Assembly (NCBI RefSeq): GCF_019097855.1
Contig: NZ_JAHRGL010000011.1
Span: 62,001-126,000, forward strand
From: Geopseudomonas aromaticivorans
GTDB taxonomy: Bacteria; Pseudomonadota; Gammaproteobacteria; Pseudomonadales; Pseudomonadaceae
Direction: 5' to 3'
Length of the DNA stretch: 64,000 nt
Positions 58,473 through 64,000 of this stretch are shown piece after piece; the first letter of the stretch is position 1; each line of letters begins with the position of its first letter. The notes under the pieces are model-generated. The model saw only the letters and a list, made by a program, of their open reading frames with translations, searched no databases and was not told the DNA's origin. The translations under genes and the position numbers were made by a program.

Positions 58473-58512
58473 AGCCCGCCACGCGCGGGCTTTCTTGTTT
58501 CTGGAGATCCCA
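58473..58512 (+). terminator. Terminator/start cassette, copy 5
   Basis: AGCCCGC-CACGC-GCGGGCT (58473-58491) with TTTCTTG, then TTTCTGGAGATCCCAATG of the endolysin. The hairpin also lies at the start side of the leftward acyltransferase gene. Confidence 0.7.
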
Positions 58513-58998
58513 ATGCCTCGAATCTCTGCTGCCCAGGCCGGCGGTGCCAACGTGTGCGCGTTCCTCGACATGATTGCTTGGAGCGAGGGCACCGATCACC
58601 CGCGTCAGCCCACCCAAGACGGCGGCTATGACGTGGTGGTCGGCGGCGGTCTGTTCCGCGGCTATGCCGATCACCCGCGCAAGCTGGTCAGCCTGCCGCG
58701 CCTCGGCATCAAGTCGACGGCGGCGGGGCGCTACCAACTGCTGGCCCGCTACTGGGACGCCTACCGCAAGCAGCTCGACCTCTGCGACTTCAGCCCAATC
58801 AGCCAGGACCGCATTGCCATCCAGCAGATCCGCGAGTGCCGGGCGCTGGCTGACATCAAGGCCGGGCGATTCGCCGAGGCGATCGCCAAATGCCGGAACA
58901 TCTGGGCGAGCCTGCCCGGGGCCGGCTATGGCCAGCACGAGCACCAGTTGGATGACCTGGCTGCGCACTTCATCGCGTCCGGCGGGGTGCTGGCATGA
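58513..58998 (+). CDS. Endolysin, lambda R-like lytic transglycosylase (GH104)
   Basis: A 161-residue enzyme that cuts peptidoglycan. The motif AFLDMIAWSEGT carries the catalytic Glu. It is followed by GYDVVVGGGLF, DHPRK and STAAGRYQLLARYWDAYRKQL. There is no signal peptide, so export depends on the holin. TCTGGAG precedes the start. It overlaps the Rz gene (ATGA). Confidence 0.9.
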   Translation: MPRISAAQAGGANVCAFLDMIAWSEGTDHPRQPTQDGGYDVVVGGGLFRGYADHPRKLVSLPRLGIKSTAAGRYQLLARYWDAYRKQLDLCDFSPISQDRIAIQQIRECRALADIKAGRFAEAIAKCRNIWASLPGAGYGQHEHQLDDLAAHFIASGGVLA

Positions 58999-59501
58999 TC
59001 TCCGCCGCACTGCGTCCTCCGTTGCTCGCCCTGCTGGTCGGCATAGCCATCGGCTGGGCCATCAATGGCTGGCGGCTCGGCGCAGATCTGTCCGCACTGC
59101 GCGCCGACCACGCCCAGCAGCTCGAGCGCATCGCCGCGGCGCAGGCTGCGGCCATCGCCGAGCAGCAGCAGATCCGCGACCAACTCGAGAAACAGCTCGC
59201 CGCCATCGATCACCAACGCTACCAGGAGCTGACCCATGCTCAAGAGAACTCTGATCGCCTTGCTGCTGACCTCGCTACTGCTCGCCAGCGGCTGCGCGTC
59301 CGAATCGATCCGGCCAGTTGCGGTGGAGTGCCCGACACCTCCGGCACCGCCGGCGTGGATGATGGAGCCGGAGCCCAAGCAGACCTACACCCTGCAACTG
59401 CAGCAGGTGTTGTCCGAGTGACGGGGAGGGCGGATCAGTGCAGGGCCAGGCTGATGGCGCTGCAGGAGTGGGTGATGGAGGTATCAAAAAGAGGGGATTG
59501 A
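58995..59501 (+). CDS. Rz: Rz-type inner-membrane spanin
   Basis: A 168-residue protein with an N-terminal membrane anchor (LLALLVGIAIGWAINGW) and a periplasmic coiled coil (LERIAAAQAAAIAEQQQIRDQLEKQL), the spanin layout. It joins Rz1 to disrupt the outer membrane in the last step of lysis. The Rz1 gene is nested inside it in another frame. Confidence 0.88.
   Translation: MISAALRPPLLALLVGIAIGWAINGWRLGADLSALRADHAQQLERIAAAQAAAIAEQQQIRDQLEKQLAAIDHQRYQELTHAQENSDRLAADLATARQRLRVRIDPASCGGVPDTSGTAGVDDGAGAQADLHPATAAGVVRVTGRADQCRARLMALQEWVMEVSKRGD
59236..59421 (+). CDS. Rz1: Rz1-type outer-membrane lipoprotein spanin
   Basis: A 61-residue lipoprotein nested within Rz in the +1 frame. The signal peptide ends in lipobox LASGC (Cys20), followed by a Pro-rich segment (CPTPPAPPAWMMEPEPKQ), the hallmark of Rz1. 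It pairs with Rz across the periplasm. Confidence 0.88.
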   Translation: MLKRTLIALLLTSLLLASGCASESIRPVAVECPTPPAPPAWMMEPEPKQTYTLQLQQVLSE

Positions 59502-59676
59502 TTGCGCCCAGAACGGGCTACGAAATAGGCTCATAATGGCCAGGAGAAGGGCGGACTACTGTATGAAAATCCAACGCTAAGTTGTTGATTCTTTTAGGGT
59601 AGAATGATCACTTTATGATGGTCTGGAATGGTCGGCTTTTCCTTTCCATTCAACGACTTAGGGTAGGTTCGGCGCT
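59502..59676. other. Non-coding stretch before attR
   Basis: About 175 bp, A/T-richer, with no gene. TTAGGGTAG recurs at 59594 and 59658, 64 bp apart, and CAAC-GCTAA-GTTG lies near 59570. These may be integrase arm or Xis sites, but nothing proves it. Confidence 0.45.
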
Positions 59677-59731
59677 CACCTTGACATGGTGGGGGTCGTT
59701 GGTTCGAATCCAATTGTGCCTACCAAACATC
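59677..59731 (+). repeat. attR: attR, 55-bp direct repeat with attL
   Basis: Identical to 9730-9784. It carries only the 3' part of tRNA-Val, from within the anticodon stem, and so is not a functional tRNA. Confidence 0.95.
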
Positions 59732-59762
59732 AGAAAAGCCGGTCATTTTGACCGGCTTTTCT
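59732..59762 (+). terminator. Native terminator of tRNA-Val, displaced by the prophage
   Basis: A perfect 14-bp stem AGAAAAGCCGGTCA/TGACCGGCTTTTCT with loop TTT, followed by GTTTTCT. Directly after attR, it would end the tRNA transcript in an uninfected chromosome. Confidence 0.88.
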
Positions 59763-59802
59763 GTTTTCTGCATTCGGAAAATTGTTGTGCGAGGTTGTCC
59801 CG

Positions 59803-60630
59803 GTGGAAACCGCGGTCTGGCATCTGGCGGATTACGAGCTGAAAGGCATCGAACTGGGGGCGGGGGTGCCGCTGCTGATGGTGCATGGCTCGCTGTGCGA
59901 CTACCGTTTCTGGTCGGCGCAGATCCCGGTGCTGGCTGATCGCTGCAGGGTGCTGGCGCCGAGCCTGCGGCATTGCTTTCCAGAGCATTGGAGCGGCGAG
60001 GGCGATGGTTTCTCCACCGAGAGGCATGTTGCCGATCTCGCCGAGCTGATCGAGCGACAGGGCGAGCCGATGCATGTGCTTGGGCATTCGCGCGGCGGCA
60101 ATATCGCTCTGCGTCTGGCGGCGCAGCGGCCGGATCTGGTGCGCTCGCTGCTGCTGGCGGACCCGGGGGGCGACTTCGCGCCTGAGCTGTTTGCGCAGGC
60201 GGGGGTGCCGGTGCCGGCTGCGGCCCATGAGCGCAACCGATTCCGCCTGGAGGCGTTGCGGCTGATCCGCGATGGTCAGGCTGAGGCTGGCCTGCAGCTG
60301 TTTGTCGATACGGTCAGTGGCGCCGGAATCTGGCAGCGCTCGTCGGCGCGCTTTCGGCATATGGCGCTGGACAACGCCTTCACCTTGGCGGGGCAGGTCG
60401 AGGATCGGCCGTCGCCGGTGGTTGCCGAGGAGTTGGCGGCAATCCGCTGTCCGGTCCTGCTGCTGGGTGGTGAGCGCAGTCCGCCGCCGTTCCCTGCGGT
60501 GCTGCGGATGCTCGAGCATCATCTGCTCGATGCGTGGCGCAAGGTGCTGCCCGGGGTTTCCCACGGCATGAATGTGCAGCGCCCGGCGCTGTTCAATCGC
60601 CTGGTCGGCGAGTTTCTTGATGCGCTTTAG
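59803..60630 (+). CDS. Alpha/beta-fold hydrolase
   Basis: A 275-residue hydrolase. The oxyanion motif is LLMVHGSLCDYRFW (HG), the nucleophile elbow is LGHSRGGN with catalytic Ser, and the late His is in PGVSHGMN. I chose the GTG at 59803, with GAGG 8 nt upstream; a TTG 7 codons earlier has no ribosome site. It precedes thrS as in P. aeruginosa PA2745. The substrate is unknown. Confidence 0.82.
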   Translation: METAVWHLADYELKGIELGAGVPLLMVHGSLCDYRFWSAQIPVLADRCRVLAPSLRHCFPEHWSGEGDGFSTERHVADLAELIERQGEPMHVLGHSRGGNIALRLAAQRPDLVRSLLLADPGGDFAPELFAQAGVPVPAAAHERNRFRLEALRLIRDGQAEAGLQLFVDTVSGAGIWQRSSARFRHMALDNAFTLAGQVEDRPSPVVAEELAAIRCPVLLLGGERSPPPFPAVLRMLEHHLLDAWRKVLPGVSHGMNVQRPALFNRLVGEFLDAL

Positions 60631-60836
60631 CGTGTCGGTGTGGGTGCTTTACCTTGCGCCTGTGTGGCTTTTCTGAAACGATTACCGGCTTATTTTTCCA
60701 GTGATCTCCGCTTGTGTGTCGGGAAGGCCGTTTTCGGTCCTGCCATCGTGAGGCAGTTTTCCCGCCGGGCGCCGTTTACTGGCTCATCCCATCCACGTGG
60801 CCTTTGGTAGGGGTCACCACTGAGACAGGAGGCGCC

Positions 60837-62747
60837 ATGCCCATCGTTACTCTTCCCGACGGTAGTCAGCGTTCGTTCGAGCAGCCGGTCAGCGTGGCCG
60901 AAGTTGCGCAATCCATCGGTGCCGGTCTGGCCAAGGCCGCTCTGGCCGGCAAGGTCGACGGCCAGTTGGTGGATACCTCGTATGTCATCGAGGGCGACGT
61001 CGCGCTGTCGATCATCACCGCGCGGGATGCGGAGGGTGTCGACGTGCTGCGCCACTCCTGTGCCCACTTGATGGCCATGGCCGTGCAGGAACTGTTCCCC
61101 GGCACCCAGGTCACCATCGGCCCGGTGATCAATGACGGCTTCTACTACGACTTCGACTGCGAGCGTCCCTTCACCAGCGAGGATCTCGAGAAGATCGAGG
61201 CGAAGATGTACGAGCTGGCCAAGGCCGACCATCAGGTCAGCCGCTCGCTGATGTCGCGCGACGAGGCGGTGGCCTTCTTCGACAAGCTTGGCGAGAAGTA
61301 CAAGGTCGAGATCATCGAGGCGATTCCTGGCGACCAGCAGCTGTCCTTCTACAAGCAAGGCGAGTTCATCGATCTGTGCCGCGGTCCGCATGTGCCGTCC
61401 ACCGGCAAGCTGCAGGCCTTCAAGCTGATGAAGGTGGCCGGTGCCTACTGGCGTGGCGACTCGAAGAACAAGATGCTGCAGCGCATCTACGGTACCTGCT
61501 GGGGCAACAAGCAGGATCTCAAGGATCACCTGCATCGCCTGGAAGAGGCGGAGAAGCGCGATCATCGCAAGATCGGTAAGCGTCTGGACCTGTTCCACAC
61601 CCAGGAAGAAGCGCCCGGCATGGTGTTCTGGCACCCCAATGGCTGGACCCTGTATCAGGTGCTCGAGCAGTACATGCGCCGTATCCAGCGCCAGAACGGC
61701 TACCTGGAGATCAAGACTCCGCAGGTGGTCGATCGCGTGCTGTGGGAGAAGTCCGGTCATTGGGCCAACTATGGCGACCTGATGTTCACCACCGAGTCGG
61801 AAAGCCGCGACTACGCGGTCAAGCCGATGAACTGCCCGTGCCACGTGCAGGTGTTCAATCAGGGGCTGAAGAGCTACCGCGAGCTGCCGATGCGCCTGGC
61901 CGAGTTCGGGGCCTGCCACCGCAACGAGCCCTCCGGCTCGCTGCACGGCATCATGCGCGTGCGTGGCTTCGTTCAGGATGACGCCCACATCTTCTGCACC
62001 GAGGGGCAGATGCAGGATGAGGCGGCGGCCTTCATCAAGCTGACGCTCGACGTGTATTCCGATTTCGGCTTCAAGGACATCCAGCTCAAGCTGTCGACCC
62101 GTCCGGAGAAGCGCGTCGGCTCCGACGACCTGTGGGACCGCGCCGAGGCCGCCTTGCAGTCCGCGCTGGACAACGCCGGTCTGCCGTGGGAGCTGCAGCC
62201 GGGCGAGGGCGCCTTCTATGGCCCGAAGATCGAGTTCTCGCTGAAGGATTGCCTGGGGCGGGTCTGGCAGTGCGGTACGCTGCAGCTCGACTTCAACCTG
62301 CCGATCCGCCTCGGCGCCGAGTACGTCAGCGAGGACAACAGTCGCAAGCATCCGGTGATGCTGCATCGCGCGGTACTGGGTTCCTTCGAGCGTTTCATCG
62401 GCATCCTCATCGAGCACTACGAGGGCTCCTTCCCGGCCTGGCTGGCGCCGACCCAGGCGGTGGTACTGAATATCACCGACAAGCAGGGCGAATTTGCCGC
62501 CCAAGTGGCCAAAGAACTGGAAGAAAATGGCTATCGAGCCAAAGCCGACTTGAGAAACGAGAAGATCGGCTTTAAAATCCGCGAGCATACTTTGCTCAAG
62601 GTTCCCTACCTGCTGGTGATCGGGGACCGCGAAGTCGAATCGCAAACCGTCGCCGTACGTACGCGCGACGGTCAGGATCTGGGCTCGATGACCGTCAGCG
62701 AGTTCCAGGATCTGCTGGTCCAGGCCGTTTCCCGGCGTGGTCGGTAA
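60837..62747 (+). CDS. thrS: Threonyl-tRNA synthetase
   Basis: Charges tRNA-Thr. In the 636-residue product a TGS domain ([18 protein letters not shown]) leads, then the editing domain with [10 protein letters not shown], the class II core with the zinc Cys in KPMNCPCH, motif 3 region, and an anticodon-binding domain at the C-terminus ([21 protein letters not shown]). GGAGG precedes the ATG at 60837. It heads the thrS-infC-rpmI-rplT run. Confidence 0.97.
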   Translation: MPIVTLPDGSQRSFEQPVSVAEVAQSIGAGLAKAALAGKVDGQLVDTSYVIEGDVALSIITARDAEGVDVLRHSCAHLMAMAVQELFPGTQVTIGPVINDGFYYDFDCERPFTSEDLEKIEAKMYELAKADHQVSRSLMSRDEAVAFFDKLGEKYKVEIIEAIPGDQQLSFYKQGEFIDLCRGPHVPSTGKLQAFKLMKVAGAYWRGDSKNKMLQRIYGTCWGNKQDLKDHLHRLEEAEKRDHRKIGKRLDLFHTQEEAPGMVFWHPNGWTLYQVLEQYMRRIQRQNGYLEIKTPQVVDRVLWEKSGHWANYGDLMFTTESESRDYAVKPMNCPCHVQVFNQGLKSYRELPMRLAEFGACHRNEPSGSLHGIMRVRGFVQDDAHIFCTEGQMQDEAAAFIKLTLDVYSDFGFKDIQLKLSTRPEKRVGSDDLWDRAEAALQSALDNAGLPWELQPGEGAFYGPKIEFSLKDCLGRVWQCGTLQLDFNLPIRLGAEYVSEDNSRKHPVMLHRAVLGSFERFIGILIEHYEGSFPAWLAPTQAVVLNITDKQGEFAAQVAKELEENGYRAKADLRNEKIGFKIREHTLLKVPYLLVIGDREVESQTVAVRTRDGQDLGSMTVSEFQDLLVQAVSRRGR

Positions 62748-62762
62748 CAGAACGGAGTAATC

Positions 62763-63314
62763 ATTATTAAGCAGCGCGACATGAGACAAGACAGACGAGT
62801 ACAGGCCCGTCCGCCGATCAATGAAAACATCACCGCCCGCGAAGTACGCCTGATCGGCGCCGATGGCCAGCAGGTTGGCGTGGTTTCCATTGCGGAAGCC
62901 ATCCAGGCCGCTGAAGAAGCCAAGCTCGATCTGGTTGAGATTGTTGCTGATGCGGTTCCGCCCGTATGCCGGATCATGGACTACGGCAAGCACCTGTTCG
63001 AAAAGAAGAAACAGGCTGCTGAAGCGAAGAAGAACCAGAAGCAGTCGCAGGTTAAAGAAGTAAAGTTTCGTCCAGGGACGGAAGAAGGGGATTACCAGGT
63101 AAAACTACGCAACCTGGTACGTTTCCTTGTCGATGGGGACAGGGCCAAGGTATCGCTGCGATTCCGCGGTCGTGAGATGGCCCACCAGGAGCTGGGCATG
63201 GAGCTGTTGAAGCGGGTCGAAAACGACCTCGCCGAATATGGCTCCGTTGAGCAGCATCCTAAGATGGAAGGACGCCAACTGATCATGGTCATCGCCCCCA
63301 AAAAGAAAAAGTAA
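62763..63314 (+). CDS. infC: Translation initiation factor IF-3 with ATT start
   Basis: Binds the 30S subunit and checks start codons. The coding region begins at ATT 62763 (read as Met, then IKQRDMRQD), with GGAG 5 nt upstream, giving 183 residues as in other Pseudomonas. The first ATG, at 62781, would cut 6 residues and has no ribosome site. The non-standard start lets IF-3 limit its own synthesis. Domains: N ([16 protein letters not shown]), linker helix with [13 protein letters not shown], and C ([16 protein letters not shown]). Confidence 0.95.
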   Translation: MIKQRDMRQDRRVQARPPINENITAREVRLIGADGQQVGVVSIAEAIQAAEEAKLDLVEIVADAVPPVCRIMDYGKHLFEKKKQAAEAKKNQKQSQVKEVKFRPGTEEGDYQVKLRNLVRFLVDGDRAKVSLRFRGREMAHQELGMELLKRVENDLAEYGSVEQHPKMEGRQLIMVIAPKKKK

Positions 63315-63374
63315 CCACCAGGGCACTGGCAGGCCTTGCGGTTATGCGTAATCACTGAATGCGGAGTACTAAAC

Positions 63375-63569
63375 ATGCCAAAGATGAAAACCAAGAGCGG
63401 TGCCAAGAAGCGCTTCAAGCCGACTGCAAACGGCTTCAAGCACAAGCACGCTTTCAAGAGCCACATCCTGACCAAGATGACTACCAAGCGTAAGCGCCAG
63501 CTGCGCGGCACCTCGCTGATGCATGCATCCGACGTTGCCAAAGTAGAGCGCATGCTGCGCGTTCGTTAA
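63375..63569 (+). CDS. rpmI: 50S ribosomal protein L35
   Basis: A 64-residue basic protein ([20 protein letters not shown] ... [22 protein letters not shown]) of normal L35 length and sequence. It starts at 63375; the upstream in-frame ATG has no ribosome site. It lies between infC and rplT. Confidence 0.97.
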   Translation: MPKMKTKSGAKKRFKPTANGFKHKHAFKSHILTKMTTKRKRQLRGTSLMHASDVAKVERMLRVR

Positions 63570-63599
63570 TTCTGGTCAAGATAATCAAGAGGTTACAAC

Positions 63600-63956
63600 A
63601 TGGCTCGTGTTAAGCGTGGCGTCATCGCCCGTCGTCGTCACAAGAAGATTCTGAAACTCGCCAAAGGCTACTACGGTGCGCGTTCGCGCGTATTCCGCGT
63701 AGCCAAGCAGGCGGTGATCAAGGCCGGCCAGTACGCCTACCGTGACCGCCGTCAGAAGAAGCGTCAGTTCCGCGCTCTGTGGATCGCCCGTATCAACGCG
63801 GGTGCACGCGTCAACGGCCTGTCCTACAGCCGTCTGATCGCTGGCCTGAAGAAGGCTTCCATCGAGATCGACCGCAAGGTTCTGGCCGATCTGGCAGTGA
63901 ACGAAAAAGCGGCGTTTGCTGCGATTGTCGAGAAAGCCAAAGCCGTTCTGGCCTAA
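63600..63956 (+). CDS. rplT: 50S ribosomal protein L20
   Basis: A 118-residue ribosomal protein ([35 protein letters not shown] ... [19 protein letters not shown]), complete and of normal length. AGAGG precedes the ATG. In many bacteria L20 represses its own operon through an mRNA site; I cannot identify that site here. Confidence 0.97.
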   Translation: MARVKRGVIARRRHKKILKLAKGYYGARSRVFRVAKQAVIKAGQYAYRDRRQKKRQFRALWIARINAGARVNGLSYSRLIAGLKKASIEIDRKVLADLAVNEKAAFAAIVEKAKAVLA

Positions 63957-63972
63957 GCCCCACGACAATCAT

Positions 63973-63988
63973 CGAGCCTTCGGGCTCG
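63973..63988 (+). promoter_or_regulatory. Hairpin with TTCG loop after rplT
   Basis: CGAGCC-TTCG-GGCTCG, a 6-bp stem 17 bp after the rplT stop. No T-run is visible before the window ends, so it could be a terminator, attenuator or stability element ahead of the next gene. Confidence 0.5.
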
Positions 63989-64000
63989 GGCAACGTCACC

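Larger units (their letters stand above)
9730..59731. mobile_element. Complete lambda-like prophage integrated in tRNA-Val
   Basis: The element is bounded by a perfect 55-bp direct repeat of the tRNA 3' end. It contains every expected module: int/xis, immunity with CI, Cro and operators, O/P replication with iterons, cos and terminase, lambda-type head genes, long-tailed (siphovirus) tail genes with a tape measure, and holin, endolysin and spanins. No structural gene is visibly broken, so it may be inducible. Cargo genes lie in three places: 13.4-14.0 kb, 24.3-28.7 kb and 57.4-58.4 kb. Confidence 0.95.

Noticed and set aside
59677-59726. Second tRNA-Val at the right end
   Set aside because: Only the 3' part from the anticodon stem is present; it is attR, not a functional gene.
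59615-59842. Open frame spanning attR
   Set aside because: It crosses the attachment repeat and a terminator and has no ribosome site.
60631-60836. Possible T-box or riboswitch ahead of thrS
   Set aside because: No conserved T-box sequence or terminator/antiterminator pair is visible, and T-boxes are not expected in this group.
60690-62993. 767-codon leftward frame opposite thrS
   Set aside because: thrS on the other strand is certain; the antisense frame has no family pattern or ribosome site.

Overview
The window is high-GC DNA from a Pseudomonas-type gammaproteobacterium (Pseudomonas sensu lato). It is a stretch of ordinary chromosome split by one apparently complete lambda-like prophage of about 50 kb. 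The host assignment rests on the PA2779/PA2778-type gene pair next to a PauB-like oxidoreductase, on an alpha/beta hydrolase followed by thrS-infC-rpmI-rplT with an ATT-initiated infC, and on a short-chain polyhydroxybutyrate locus of the kind found in some Pseudomonas and Azotobacter.

Left chromosome (1-9.7 kb): a leftward PHB operon (phaB, phaA, start of phaC), divergent from the phasin gene phaP, which converges on the regulator phaR. Then come a macro-domain ADP-ribose hydrolase, an ATM1-type ABC exporter, the PA2779/PA2778 pair, a gamma-glutamylputrescine oxidase-like flavoprotein, and an intact tRNA-Val(GAC) with a near-consensus promoter.

Prophage (9730-59731): it is bounded by a perfect 55-bp direct repeat that covers the 3' part of the tRNA. 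The left arm is one long leftward operon driven from a PL-like promoter near 22.5 kb and ending in xis and int at attL. It carries a serine-rich protein, TerB, a canonical CsrA, a DEDDh exonuclease, small membrane proteins, SSB, an Rmf/CrpP-like peptide, a C5-cytosine methyltransferase with a repeated recognition region, and an Ea22-like protein. A two-gene rightward island inside it encodes a cholera-toxin-like ADP-ribosyltransferase fold. The centre (22.5-29.7 kb) is the immunity region: an S24-type CI repressor, overlapping divergent promoters and a Cro-like gene. Matching 14-bp operators lie at PL and PR, and a LexA-box-like palindrome precedes a DUF1654 gene. Downstream of cI, in the position of lambda rex, lie about nine cargo genes, including two RsmN/RsmF-type CsrA proteins, a secreted nuclease with an Excalibur tail, a PH-domain protein and a DUF6978/DUF1828 pair.

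The rightward arm follows lambda order: CII-like protein, antirepressor, replication protein O with an iteron origin inside the gene, overlapping replication protein P, nin-type genes, a candidate late regulator, holin, a lambda-like cos site, and terminase. Then come the lambda-like head and tail genes (W, B, C, D, E, FII, Z, U, V, G/GT with a -1 frameshift site, and the tape measure), collagen-like fibre genes, an O-acetyltransferase on the opposite strand, and endolysin with nested Rz/Rz1. Several late genes share a terminator-hairpin-plus-TCTGGAG start cassette.

Right chromosome (59.7-64 kb): the displaced native tRNA terminator, an alpha/beta hydrolase, then thrS, infC, rpmI and rplT.

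The least ordinary parts are the three CsrA-family genes in one prophage, the ADP-ribosyltransferase island, and the cI-linked cargo operon with its duplicated gene ends. All family assignments come from reading the translations by eye; none was checked against a database.
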